From assembly GCF_029212375.1 (NCBI RefSeq), contig NZ_JARGNU010000007.1, forward strand, positions 1 to 64,000: a stretch of 64,000 nucleotides of DNA, read 5' to 3'. Source of the stretch: Zhongshania sp. (GTDB lineage Bacteria > Pseudomonadota > Gammaproteobacteria > Pseudomonadales > Spongiibacteraceae). The notes beneath the pieces were generated by a model. It did no database searches. It worked only from the letters and a program-made list of their open reading frames with translations, and was not told the origin of the DNA. A program made the position numbers and the translations under genes. Positions 33,423 through 41,928 of the stretch are shown here, piece by piece (position 1 is the first letter of the stretch; every line of letters begins with the position of its first letter).

Positions 33423-35162
33423 CTAGCGTTGTAAAACGTAAGTCCCTGGCGCATCACAAAGAATCTCGTAACCTTTATCGGGGGCGCCAATTTGCGGGGG
33501 AGCGGCTTTCTCGTCGGCTGAATGCAGTGCTAGCCAGCGCTGCCAGTTAAGCCACCATGAACCCTCGTGGAACTCTGCCGCCGCTTGCCAATCATCGGGC
33601 GACTGATAGCTCATATTCTGGTTCCAGCTACCTACGGTGTAGCTCCGGCGCGGACGACCAGGTTCAGAAACGATACCGGCATTGTGACCACCCGCCGTTA
33701 GGCAGAAGGTGGTTTCACCCAGTTTTTTCAAATTGCGGGTTTTATAAACAGACTTCCACGGGGCAATGTGGTCGGCTGTGGTGCCGACGATATACAGCGG
33801 CGCGGCGATGTCACTAAGGGAAATTGCGCGACCGCCCGCAATATATTGGCCTTCAGCCAGCTCATTCTTTAAATACAGTTGACGCAAATAATCGCTGTGC
33901 ATTTTGTAAGGCATACGCGTGCCATCGGCATTCCACGCCATAATGTCGAAGCCGGAGCCCTCTTCGCCTAAACAATATCGACGCAACAAGGGCTGCCAAA
34001 GTAAGTCGGGAGCCCGCAGCGCCGCAAACGCCCCGCCCATTTGTTTCGTTGCCAAAAAGCCCTTGCGCTTCATTTGTTGATCTACCCAGTAAAGGGTCAT
34101 TTCATCAACAAACAGACGCAGCTCTCCAGCATCAGTAAAGTCGGTTTGGGCTGCAAATAGAGTGATACTTTGTAAGCGCTCGTCGCCGTCGCGGGCCATA
34201 ACGGCGGCCGCTATCATTAATAGGGTGCCGCCAACGCAGTAACCAACGGAGTGCACTTTCTTCTTAGGCATAATCACGCCAATCGCATCCAGCGCTTCGG
34301 CTACTCCCAGTGTCCGATAGTCCTCCATTGTTAGTTGGCAGTCTTCTTTGTTAGGGTTTTTCCACGAGATAGCAAAAACGGTGTGACCCTGTTCGACCAG
34401 CCAACGAATCATTGAATTACTGGGTGATAAATCCAGAATGTAAAATTTCATGATCCACGCTGGTACATACAGAATCGGTTCTGCGTAAACATTCTCTGTG
34501 CTGGGCGAGTACTGGATCAATTCCATAAGGTCGTTGCGATAAACTACTTTGCCTGGCGTCATCGCCAAGTTTTCACCGACCTTGAACGACCCGGAAATAG
34601 TGTGATCGGTATTGGTCACTTTGCGCACTATGTCTCCAATGGCAAAGCGAGCGCCGCGCAGTAGATTTCCGCCTCGCTGCTTAATCGCTTCCTGAAGTAC
34701 TTCGGGGTTCGTTAATGCGAAGTTGGCGGGCGAAAGCATATCCACCAGCTGTTGGGTGTAAAACTGGACAATTTGAGCGTTGTGAGCGTCCATGCCCGGC
34801 AGTGGTTCGGTGGCTATGCGTGCCAGTTCGTCACGGTGCAATGCAGCTTGTACTAGCCATGAATAGGGTCGCTTTTCCCATCCCGCTGCCTTAAAGCGTC
34901 GATCTTTTGTTGGCTCGGCACCAAGTAACGCGCATTTGATTAAATCAAACCGACTGCGAATGAGCGCTTCCAGTATTTCTAGCTGCCGGCCTGGCGCTAC
35001 ACTAAGGTTAATAAGCCAGTCGAGATAAGCTTGAACAATACGCGGCCCAGGCAGACCGCCGCTGGAACTGCCTATCCAAGTGACCATGGCGTCGTTCAGT
35101 TTGGCGGCCGCTTCCTTATTAAGCCAGAGACGGTTTTTCTTGCGGGTGAGTTCGGTTTGCAT
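33423..35162 (-). CDS. phaC: Polyhydroxyalkanoate synthase PhaC (class I type)
   Basis: A 579-residue synthase that polymerises 3-hydroxyacyl-CoA on granules. The active-site Cys lies in the lipase-like box GYCVGGTLLM, with the Asp in VGTTADHIAPW and the His in TAGGHNAGIV. The N-terminal domain, from about 60 to 230, is the usual PhaC_N. ATG 35162 is chosen because it has AAGGA upstream and the protein then starts at the normal place; a longer frame from 35303 adds 47 residues with no similarity. No phasin or phaR gene is next to it. phaC, phaB and the MaoC gene are all leftward with gaps of about 100 bases. Confidence 0.95.
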   Translation of the reverse strand: MQTELTRKKNRLWLNKEAAAKLNDAMVTWIGSSSGGLPGPRIVQAYLDWLINLSVAPGRQLEILEALIRSRFDLIKCALLGAEPTKDRRFKAAGWEKRPYSWLVQAALHRDELARIATEPLPGMDAHNAQIVQFYTQQLVDMLSPANFALTNPEVLQEAIKQRGGNLLRGARFAIGDIVRKVTNTDHTISGSFKVGENLAMTPGKVVYRNDLMELIQYSPSTENVYAEPILYVPAWIMKFYILDLSPSNSMIRWLVEQGHTVFAISWKNPNKEDCQLTMEDYRTLGVAEALDAIGVIMPKKKVHSVGYCVGGTLLMIAAAVMARDGDERLQSITLFAAQTDFTDAGELRLFVDEMTLYWVDQQMKRKGFLATKQMGGAFAALRAPDLLWQPLLRRYCLGEEGSGFDIMAWNADGTRMPYKMHSDYLRQLYLKNELAEGQYIAGGRAISLSDIAAPLYIVGTTADHIAPWKSVYKTRNLKKLGETTFCLTAGGHNAGIVSEPGRPRRSYTVGSWNQNMSYQSPDDWQAAAEFHEGSWWLNWQRWLALHSADEKAAPPQIGAPDKGYEILCDAPGTYVLQR

Positions 35163-35249
35163 AACAACATTGTCCTTTTGCTGCTGAGAAGAAGTCAGTG
35201 TGATTAATTGGTTGTAGCAGCCATTAGCTTGGCAATTCTCTTTATATCT

Positions 35250-35283
35250 ACCTATATCGATATGAAAACTATTCGATATAGGT
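35250..35283. promoter_or_regulatory. 11-bp dyad upstream of phaC, possible operator
   Basis: ACCTATATCGA (35250-35260) and TCGATATAGGT (35273-35283) are perfect inverted copies around a 12-base AT-rich spacer, about 90-120 bases upstream of the phaC start. Such a dyad fits a dimeric regulator. No regulator gene lies next to it, and a hairpin in the leader RNA is the alternative. Confidence 0.5.
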
Positions 35284-35303
35284 ATGAAAATGCTACAAGA
35301 CAC

Positions 35304-35583
35304 AAAAATGCAACATTGGCGTTGACTTAAAATTTGTGTCTTTCCGATTCACTGTAAATACGCAAAATGCCAATAATGTTAGGTATTTGTGGCTTTGATC
35401 GTCATTAGCATTGCCAAAATATTGCATGTTTCATACTTTCTGACGAATATCACGCTACTCAGATTTAAAAGTACAACAGACATGTTGATTAAATAGTAAT
35501 ACGATTCACGACAGAGTACAAATGCATAATTTGATCGCCATGTCTAACGACTTTAAAGCCTCAAATATTTGGACCAAATATTT
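35304..35583. other. AT-rich intergenic region between phaC and the transposase element
   Basis: No gene is seen. The stretch is AT-rich and ends with two direct 13-base copies of CAAATATTTGGAC (35562-35574 and 35575-35587), the second merging into the element's terminal repeat at 35584. Confidence 0.6.
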
Positions 35584-35658
35584 GGACAGGCACTTTTAAA
35601 TTGACACTGTAATAGCGCTGTTTTAGCTTAGGGCTATTGCTTCGTAAAAGGATTTGCG

Positions 35659-36630
35659 ATGACTTTACCTAGAAAGGTACTGGTTTGTGTCGATGACACC
35701 CCCTTCTATCACGTAACTTCTCGGTGTGTGCGGCGCTCGTTTCTTTGCGGCGTCGACGATGCCACCGGAAATGACTACTCACACCGCCGGCTCTTTATTG
35801 AGCAAAGAATCCATTTGCTCAGCAGCCTTTTTGCCATTGATATTGCGGCCTATGCGGTAATGTCTAATCACTTACATTTGGTCGTTAAACTGTCGCCCGA
35901 AATAATTAATGAATGGTCTGATCACGAGGTTGTAAGCCGCTGGACGAGTTTGTTCAAAGGGCCATTCTTGATTCAAAACTACCTGAAAGGCGTAAACCTT
36001 TCACCCGCCGAACAGGGCGCGCTAAATGACATTATTGCCAGCTATCGTCTGCGCCTCGCCGATTTAGGCTGGTTTATGAAATGCCTTAATGAGCCTATTG
36101 CTAGGATGGCCAATCAAGAAGATGGCTGCACTGGCCATTTTTGGGAAGCCCGCTATCGATCTCAGGCGCTATTAAGTGAAGAGGCGTTACTCAGCTGCAT
36201 GGCGTATGTTGATCTAAACCCGATTCGAGCCAATATCGCTCTCACTCCAGAACAGTCTGAGCACACCAGTGTTAAAGAACGGATTAACCCGTCATTAAAT
36301 TTAGCGAAAACAATCACTAAGCTTTTGCAAACCCAGCGACTCAATCATTTTGACGTCACTCTAAAACCTTTGCTGTCATTTGAGGATAATCTTACCGACA
36401 AGGACCAGTTTGGCATTTTATTCAGCCTAAAAGATTACCTAGAGCTCGTCGATCAAACTGGCCGCATTGTGCACGATGATAAAAAAGGCGCAATTGCACT
36501 TCACCTACCTAAAATTATCGAACGCTTAGGCATAGACCGAAAGACGTGGCTGAATAATGTCACGGCTTTTGAAAAAAATTACCGTCAACACTTTTCTAAA
36601 AGGCGGCAATTGGCTAAAGCCGCGTCGTAA
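35659..36630 (+). CDS. REP-associated tyrosine transposase (Y1/IS200-like family)
   Basis: A 323-residue protein of the TnpA_REP/RAYT type. The start FYHVTSRCVRRSFLCG, the HUH metal motif in YAVMSNHLHLVVKL, and the strongly conserved GCTGHFWEARYRSQALLSEEALLSCMAYVDLNPIRA are all present, so the catalytic domain appears complete. These single-strand transposases nick DNA at short palindromic repeats and are usually domesticated one-copy genes. AAAAGGAT lies upstream. The last 101 codons and 3' flank recur in the tandem copy that follows. Confidence 0.9.
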   Translation: MTLPRKVLVCVDDTPFYHVTSRCVRRSFLCGVDDATGNDYSHRRLFIEQRIHLLSSLFAIDIAAYAVMSNHLHLVVKLSPEIINEWSDHEVVSRWTSLFKGPFLIQNYLKGVNLSPAEQGALNDIIASYRLRLADLGWFMKCLNEPIARMANQEDGCTGHFWEARYRSQALLSEEALLSCMAYVDLNPIRANIALTPEQSEHTSVKERINPSLNLAKTITKLLQTQRLNHFDVTLKPLLSFEDNLTDKDQFGILFSLKDYLELVDQTGRIVHDDKKGAIALHLPKIIERLGIDRKTWLNNVTAFEKNYRQHFSKRRQLAKAAS

Positions 36631-36827
36631 AAGGTTAGCGCCATATTGTAAAACCCTGTGAGCGATCCAGCTCAGGGTCGCAGGTGCCCTAAAAATTGCT
36701 ATTAGTAATTATATTCGGCGCCCGCATCGCAGGGATGATCATTTTACGGTCAAGCGAAAAAGGCATTACTAAATGTGGGTGTTATTCTTGTTGCTTTATT
36801 AAAAGTGCCTGTCCATAAATTAAGTCT
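36330..36827 (+). repeat. Tandem 498-bp duplication, first copy
   Basis: Covers codons for the transposase's last ~100 residues and its 3' flank. It is repeated immediately at 36828-37325 with about seven substitutions and no insertion or deletion. Only one change falls in coding sequence, and it is silent (CTC to CTT, Leu). Contains an imperfect stem-loop, CCCTGTGAGC with GCTCAGGG (36654-36677), that resembles a REP unit. Confidence 0.93.
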
Positions 36828-37128
36828 AACCCAGCGACTTAATCATTTTGACGTCACTCTAAAACCTTTGCTGTCATTTGAGGATAATCTTACCGACAAG
36901 GACCAGTTTGGCATTTTATTCAGCCTAAAAGATTACCTAGAGCTCGTCGATCAAACTGGCCGCATTGTGCACGATGATAAAAAAGGCGCAATTGCACTTC
37001 ACCTACCTAAAATTATCGAACGCTTAGGCATAGACCGAAAGACGTGGCTGAATAATGTCACGGCTTTTGAAAAAAATTACCGTCAACACTTTTCTAAAAG
37101 GCGGCAATTGGCTAAAGCCGCGTCGTAA
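36828..37128 (+). pseudogene. Transposase C-terminal fragment in the duplicated unit
   Basis: Encodes the same 100 residues as the transposase C-terminus (from TQRLNHFDVTLKPL to RQLAKAAS). It lacks the catalytic HUH region and has no start context of its own, so it is a by-product of the duplication. It is unlikely to be expressed as a functional protein. Confidence 0.85.
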
Positions 37129-37325
37129 AAGGTTAGCGCCCTATTGTAAAACCCTGTGAGCGATCCAGCTCAGGGCCGCAGGTGCCCTAAAAATTGTTAT
37201 TAGTAATTATATTCGGCGCCCGCATCGCAGGGATAATCATTTTACGGTCAAGCGAAAAAGGCATTACTAAATGTGGGTGTTATTTTTGTTTCTTTATTAA
37301 AAGTGCCTGTCCATAAATTAAGTCT
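36828..37325 (+). repeat. Tandem 498-bp duplication, second copy
   Basis: Second unit, starting at AACCCAGCGAC directly after the first ends. Carries the transposase C-terminal fragment, the REP-like hairpin (37152-37175) and a second copy of the right terminal repeat (37297-37312). Confidence 0.93.
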
Positions 37326-37364
37326 TATAAACTAAGATTCATGGGCAAAAATGGGCGAGATGTT

Positions 37365-37574
37365 TCATTCCTTGTTTTTAAGTGCATCCTCTCGGCTTTT
37401 ATTATAATCGTCGTAAGGCTGATCATATTCTTTCATGCACGCTTCATATTGTGGTTGCGGAAGTTTTTGGCATTCAAACCTCCGGTTTTCGTGTGTGGCA
37501 GAGTAAATCTGTTCGTGACTGCATGCACAAATAAAAAATATCGAGATCACTAATAAAGGGATATGTTTTAACAT
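37365..37574 (-). CDS. Small lipoprotein
   Basis: A 69-residue protein with a lipoprotein signal: basic start MLKH, a hydrophobic stretch and lipobox FICAC, making Cys18 the acylation site. The mature part is short and charged, with two further Cys, the second in QPQYEACMKEY, and a Lys/Glu-rich tail. It resembles the small Cys-containing lipoproteins often seen in gammaproteobacteria with unknown role. The mature layout (paired Cys, Arg/Glu-rich helix) is similar to the lipoprotein at 39238-39405. Confidence 0.7.
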   Translation of the reverse strand: MLKHIPLLVISIFFICACSHEQIYSATHENRRFECQKLPQPQYEACMKEYDQPYDDYNKSREDALKNKE

Positions 37575-37830
37575 TAAAAGTTATTCTCAATAAATTGGCA
37601 CTGATATTAGTATAATTGCACTATTATTAATCGCGCAAGATCGCGTCGCAAATTCTCGGGTTACTGCATTAATACAGGCGGTGATGATCTTTGCGGCAAG
37701 ATCCCACTGGCCACGTTTAATTGGTGGCTAACGGTTAATATTTATAATTTTTGGTTGTTTTACATAAAAAATGCACAGCTTTCTTTAGCTCAAAATCGGA
37801 AGTGAGTTTTGCAACGATTCCTTATATTTC

Positions 37831-39048
37831 TTACTCAATAACACTAAAGCTAAGGCCTGAGTACGTCTTAAGGCGGTCGATTAGTGTGTCGCCAAAGCAG
37901 CTGGCGGGGGTTAGCAGGCCGCCGCTGACTTCGCTTTTATTAATGTCGCGGGCAAGGCAAATACTGGCTTGGCCAAGCATTTTGGCGGTTGAGCCATAGC
38001 CTGGGTCGCGGTCACCGGTAACTTTGCATTTTAGGGCTTTGCCCTTTGGGGTGGTGCCGTAAAAGTCGAGATCGAAATAGCCGCTTTGCTGTTCTTCTGG
38101 GCTGGGGCCTTCGCCGGGTGCTGGGAGTAGGCGCTCTAATAACCAGCGGCCGGGTTTGAGGCTGGCGGTGACCATAAAGCCCGCAAAGCCGCCGCCTATG
38201 GCGGTGGCGCGGAGGCGGCCACTAATACCGGTGCCGACTTGCATGGCCTCGTCGTATAAAAAGGGTTTGGCGTAGGCTTGTTTAAGTAGGAAGTTAGAAC
38301 GCTGCACAACGCGGGTATTTATGGCCGCCATAATAAAGGGAATGGTCCACGAGTTTGAGGTGGTATCAAACTGGGCGAGACCGGGGTTGATTTGGCGAGC
38401 CTTGTTGCTTTCACCGGGGCAGAGCGAATAGGGATCGGCCATTTCTTTGCGCAGCGCGGGATTGCCCGCCGCTTCTTTCATTACATTGATGAGGCTGGCA
38501 AAGGTGCCGCCAGACAATCCACCCTTGGCGGCTTTAACCCGCATTTGGATTTTATTACAGCTTTCGCCAAACAATTCTTGGCTCTGTTGCTGGGTGTAGA
38601 GCACGCCTAGGTCTGATGGAATCGAGTCGAAACCACAGCAGTTTACGATGCGCGCGCCAGAGGCTTTGGCGGTGTCGTTGTAGCGGTCTACCATTTGGCG
38701 AATCCACTGTACTTCGCCGGTGAGGTCGCAGTAGTCGGTGCCGGTTTCGGCGCAGACTTTAAGTAAGGTTTCGCCGTATAGGGCGTAGGGACCAACGGTG
38801 GTGGTAACTACCCGAGTTTGGCCGCACAAATTGCGCAAGGCAGTTTCGTCGCTGGCATCGGCAATGATGATGTCGAGGTCGGCTTTGCCAATTTTGGCTT
38901 TAACGGCTTCAAGCTTGCTGGCAGAGCGGCCAGCAATGGCCCAGCGCAGTGCGGGTTCTTCTTTGCAGCCGGCAAGGTAATTACAGAGTATTTCGCCCAC
39001 AAAACTGCTGGCGCCGAAGATCACGATATCGTATTTATACTCTGCCAT
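37831..39048 (-). CDS. Saccharopine-dehydrogenase-like / trans-acting enoyl reductase family protein
   Basis: A 405-residue protein with an N-terminal Rossmann domain (DIVIFGASSFVGEILCNYL), ARWAIAGRSASKLEAV and the conserved VVTTVGPYALYGETLLKVCAETGTDYCDLTGEVQWI. It is closest to the group of mycobacterial trans-acting enoyl reductases and eukaryotic SCCPDH rather than lysine-pathway saccharopine dehydrogenase. It probably reduces a lipid or polyketide-like substrate; the substrate is unknown here. Monocistronic. Confidence 0.88.
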   Translation of the reverse strand: MAEYKYDIVIFGASSFVGEILCNYLAGCKEEPALRWAIAGRSASKLEAVKAKIGKADLDIIIADASDETALRNLCGQTRVVTTTVGPYALYGETLLKVCAETGTDYCDLTGEVQWIRQMVDRYNDTAKASGARIVNCCGFDSIPSDLGVLYTQQQSQELFGESCNKIQMRVKAAKGGLSGGTFASLINVMKEAAGNPALRKEMADPYSLCPGESNKARQINPGLAQFDTTSNSWTIPFIMAAINTRVVQRSNFLLKQAYAKPFLYDEAMQVGTGISGRLRATAIGGGFAGFMVTASLKPGRWLLERLLPAPGEGPSPEEQQSGYFDLDFYGTTPKGKALKCKVTGDRDPGYGSTAKMLGQASICLARDINKSEVSGGLLTPASCFGDTLIDRLKTYSGLSFSVIE

Positions 39049-39237
39049 TGGTCCTATCTCGCTCTAGTTGTTAGACGGTTTCTTTTGGTAGACCTTATAG
39101 CTCGTTAAACGCTAGCCGTTGCTAGCACAGCGCGCGTTGTGACGGACTTGGTCGTAAGTTTAGCCCTGAGCTTAGCACCATTTGTTCACTGTCAACATTG
39201 CTTCTTAAGAATGGCGGCTATAAGTGACCGCAATACC

Positions 39238-39405
39238 CTATTGGTAGTGCGGGGTATTGGCCTTGCACTGGCTGCGGTCTTGGTCGTTGAGGACTCGCTC
39301 GCACTCTTGTAGGCGCCACTCCCGCGACTGATCGTAGTGTGAGCTGCCACAGGCGCTCAGTGTTGCAAGGGATAGCAGCGGCAGTAGCAGAAAAAACAAA
39401 CGCAT
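39238..39405 (-). CDS. 55-residue lipoprotein
   Basis: A short frame from ATG 39405 to TAG 39238. The signal MRLFFLLLPLLSLATLSAC has a clear lipobox, LSAC, with Cys19 as the first mature residue. The mature part (about 37 residues) has a paired-Cys helix (ECERVLNDQDRSQC). AGAGG lies about ten bases before the start. The frame is short, but the lipobox and composition make it very likely real. Function unknown. Confidence 0.7.
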   Translation of the reverse strand: MRLFFLLLPLLSLATLSACGSSHYDQSREWRLQECERVLNDQDRSQCKANTPHYQ

Positions 39406-39586
39406 GGGATTTTGGCCTCTTTGTAAAATACGGGTATTTGCTGGGCTTTGACCGGCTTGCGCGGTATTTGTCGCCCGCCGTTGATAATAATTACTTTACA
39501 GCATACACGGCTGCTATTTGCTTTGCGCTGTGGGTTTCTTCGGTGGTTTTAAAGGCAGCGAGTGCTTCATTTAGTTAAAGAGCGAG

Positions 39587-40300
39587 CTAGTGAGTAAAGA
39601 GAGTGCCGAGCATAGCCAGCGCAAACCCGATTACCGCCGCGAGGGGTGGGCTACGGTGTTTGCGCAGCGGAACCTGCGGCGCAATGTCTTGAAAAATCAG
39701 GTATAGAATCCCGCCGCTGGCAATGAGCAGAATTGCCCCTAATACCGCCGGTAAATCGCCGAGAAAATAATAGCCCGCCACCCCGAAAAGTGGTCCCAAT
39801 GGAGTAAGTGCCAACATCATCCACAGCACCCTTTTGCGCTGATAGCCGGCAGCGCACAGTTCTTGGTAGGCGTTAAAGCCCTCGGGCAGGTTTTGCATGC
39901 CGATTAGTACGGCGAGCAATAAGGTGGTGTCGGTACCCACGGCGGCGAGCCCGCCCAGCGCCAATGACTCGGGTATAAAATCCAGTAACATGCCGGTAAA
40001 TTGCGGCGCCGCGTGGCGGTGAATATCTAAATAGCGCTCTAAACCATAAAACAGTAGGCCTCCGCCTAGCAATAATGCGGTAGCCCAAATTGAGTAGTGT
40101 AGGTGCTGCAAGGCCTCGGGCACCAGTACCATGGCAACGGCGCCGAGCAGAATCCCCGCCCCCAGGGCAATAATGGCGTGTCTAAATTCTTGTGCTAACC
40201 AGCGTCGTCGAATATGGCTGTGGCTAGCGATATAGCCGCCCAGCGGAATACAGGCGCCGGCGGCAATGGTGAACGGGATGATTTCACTAACACCTTGCAT
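39587..40300 (-). CDS. ZIP-family metal transporter-like protein
   Basis: A 237-residue membrane protein with about 8 hydrophobic segments. The two central metal-site helices are present in altered form, LLDFIPESLALGG and GMQNLPEGFNAYQE, where typical ZIPs have HNxxDG and HExPHE. A His-rich loop (YLDIHRHAAPQF) lies between. Likely imports a divalent metal, but the missing first-position histidines make the ion uncertain. It ends 4 bases before the esterase gene's stop region, on the same strand. Confidence 0.75.
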   Translation of the reverse strand: MQGVSEIIPFTIAAGACIPLGGYIASHSHIRRRWLAQEFRHAIIALGAGILLGAVAMVLVPEALQHLHYSIWATALLLGGGLLFYGLERYLDIHRHAAPQFTGMLLDFIPESLALGGLAAVGTDTTLLLAVLIGMQNLPEGFNAYQELCAAGYQRKRVLWMMLALTPLGPLFGVAGYYFLGDLPAVLGAILLIASGGILYLIFQDIAPQVPLRKHRSPPLAAVIGFALAMLGTLFTH

Positions 40301-40304
40301 AGGT

Positions 40305-41159
40305 TTACTTGGCGGGCTTGAGAAAGGCGCTGAGTGCGGGGTCTAGCCCACGCATAAACGTCTCTACTTGATGGGTATAGGAGTTGTTGTCGCCAAGGGT
40401 GGCATTAATTTGATGGTGACTGAGGTCTGCTGGAATTAATGTTGCCAATATTCCGAGCTGCTCGGCCTTGGCCGCAAGGCTTTGCGCTTGGGGGCAGCTG
40501 TCGTCGCGCTGGGTAGAGCAGATGAGCGCGATGGGTTTTACGTCTTTGTTGAGGTGCCCAAGGGCGGACACTTTCTGCCAATAATCCGGCGATGTGCCAA
40601 AGGCTTTGTCGTAAAAGCGCGGGTGGGCTTGTTGCATAATGAGGTTAACGTCGAGGGCGGCACTGTCTAGCCAAACACTGCCCAAAATTGGGCTGAGCTG
40701 AAGTTTGTCGCTAAGGGATTTGTCTGTTGCTAGCAACGACACCAGATGCGCCCCCGAAGAGTGGCCCATAAGGATAAATTTACTGGCATCGGCGTTCCAT
40801 TCTGCGCTGTGGGCTTGGGCGTATTCTAGCGCCTTGGCCACGTCGCCAGCTTGGGTATAGGGATCAGCGGCGGGCAATAGCCGGTAATTGACGGAAATAA
40901 ATACCCAGCCTTGGGCCACCCAGCGCCGAACCTTTGTTTTTACAACGCTGTGATTGGTTTTGTCGCCAATGCGCCACGCGCCGCCGTGAACCATAAAAAC
41001 AACGGGTCGCTTGGTTTGGGCGGTGCTTGGTAGGTAAACATCGAGCACCTGCGCCTTGTCTGGGCCGTAATGAAGATTGCTAAGGGTGTTGCAGTGAGCG
41101 GCATGGTGAAAACTAAAACATACGCAGAGCAGTGCTGCAGCCCAGAATTGGCTAGCCAT
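40305..41159 (-). CDS. Secreted alpha/beta-hydrolase esterase (BD-FAE/HSL-like)
   Basis: A 284-residue exported enzyme. It has a signal peptide (about residues 1-22), then VVFMVHGGAWRIGDK (oxyanion HGGxW), the nucleophile elbow GHSSGAHL and LSHHQINATLG, containing the likely catalytic His. Relatives hydrolyse short-chain acyl or aryl esters. Directly upstream of the ZIP-like gene on the same strand (4-base gap), so the two may be co-transcribed. Confidence 0.85.
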   Translation of the reverse strand: MASQFWAAALLCVCFSFHHAAHCNTLSNLHYGPDKAQVLDVYLPSTAQTKRPVVFMVHGGAWRIGDKTNHSVVKTKVRRWVAQGWVFISVNYRLLPAADPYTQAGDVAKALEYAQAHSAEWNADASKFILMGHSSGAHLVSLLATDKSLSDKLQLSPILGSVWLDSAALDVNLIMQQAHPRFYDKAFGTSPDYWQKVSALGHLNKDVKPIALICSTQRDDSCPQAQSLAAKAEQLGILATLIPADLSHHQINATLGDNNSYTHQVETFMRGLDPALSAFLKPAK

Positions 41160-41216
41160 GATCGACCCCCTTGTCTAAAAACCGCTGCCGGTGCAGCAGC
41201 GGCGCGTGGTATAGGC

Positions 41217-41642
41217 TTAAAGCTTGTCGTTGGGTAGATCGCAGCTTTCGCGGTTGGCCCAGAGCGAGGCCAGAATAGCGCTGCGGGTGATAAGGCCAAT
41301 CAGCTTGCCGTCTTCAGTGACCGGATAAGACTTGGGTTTGAGTTTACCCATTTGCTGGGCCAGATCAATAATAGACGAGTCGGCGTCTACCGCTAAAACC
41401 TCGCGGCTCATTACATCATCCACTAGGGGCGCGCCCTCGCAGTGGTAGCTGCTAACGAGCACAGAGTGAATGCAGTCTTGCTCCGAGACAAAGCCAACCA
41501 GCTCACGCTGGTCATTGATGACGGGTAGCCCAAATACCCCAAATTTCAGTAGGGTTTCGACTACGTCGCCGAGATCGGTGCCCTGTTTAACAGAAGGCGA
41601 CGGCGATTTCATGACGTCGCGTACTAACATTGATGTAGTCAT
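41217..41642 (-). CDS. Two-CBS-domain protein
   Basis: A 141-residue protein made of two CBS domains (about 10-66 and 78-135), forming one Bateman module. Conserved GLPVINDQRELVGFVSEQDC and SYPVTEDGKLIGLITRSAIL ends are visible. Such stand-alone modules bind adenine nucleotides and act as regulators or adaptors. The partner is unknown; neighbours give no hint. Confidence 0.9.
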   Translation of the reverse strand: MTTSMLVRDVMKSPSPSVKQGTDLGDVVETLLKFGVFGLPVINDQRELVGFVSEQDCIHSVLVSSYHCEGAPLVDDVMSREVLAVDADSSIIDLAQQMGKLKPKSYPVTEDGKLIGLITRSAILASLWANRESCDLPNDKL

Positions 41643-41882
41643 AAATCACTCCTTGGGTGTGGTGCACGGTATGGCGTAAGTGCAGTGCTGCAAAGTGCTG
41701 TGTAGCCACTATAATTGGCTCTTTTCCATAGCGTAAATACATAAAAAGCAATTAACTTGAAAGGTTTTTGCTATTTAGTGCCTTGCTTTGCTTTGCGTCT
41801 TTAGCTTACGCCTATTTTGAGTATGGCATGCAGTTTTTGAAAAAGTGCGGTATTGGGGGATTTTTGACGGGTTTGGGGCAAG

Positions 41883-41911
41883 AGGCATCTTGGCGGTGGC
41901 CAAAGATGCCT
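41883..41911. terminator. Stem-loop after the pirin gene
   Basis: AGGCATCTTGGC (41883-41894) pairs with GCCAAAGATGCCT (41899-41911), with one bulged base and a 4-base loop. It lies 18 bases past the stop of the leftward pirin gene. No T run follows in that direction, so the terminator call is moderate. Confidence 0.5.
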
Positions 41912-41928
41912 GACGCTGGGGCGGTTGC

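Larger units (their letters stand above)
35584..37312. mobile_element. REP-associated transposase element with terminal inverted repeats and internal 498-bp duplication
   Basis: GGACAGGCACTTTTAA at 35584-35599 has a perfect inverted copy, TTAAAAGTGCCTGTCC, at 36799-36814 and again at 37297-37312. These 16-base ends bracket the Y1-type transposase gene. The minimal element is 35584-36814 (about 1.2 kb). The second right end exists because the 3' part is tandemly duplicated. No target-site duplication is evident. Confidence 0.7.

Noticed and set aside
36775-36827. Upstream start for the duplicated transposase fragment
   Set aside because: The extra residues come from the 3' flank of the first copy; the frame only looks open because the duplication joins it in phase.
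39339-39578. A 79-residue plus-strand frame overlapping the small lipoprotein
   Set aside because: GTG start without a good ribosome binding site, and it lies antisense to the better-supported lipoprotein gene. Not enough to call a gene.
41883-41911. Pirin-downstream hairpin as a regulatory RNA
   Set aside because: It lies immediately after a stop codon and is best explained as a terminator or mRNA-end structure.
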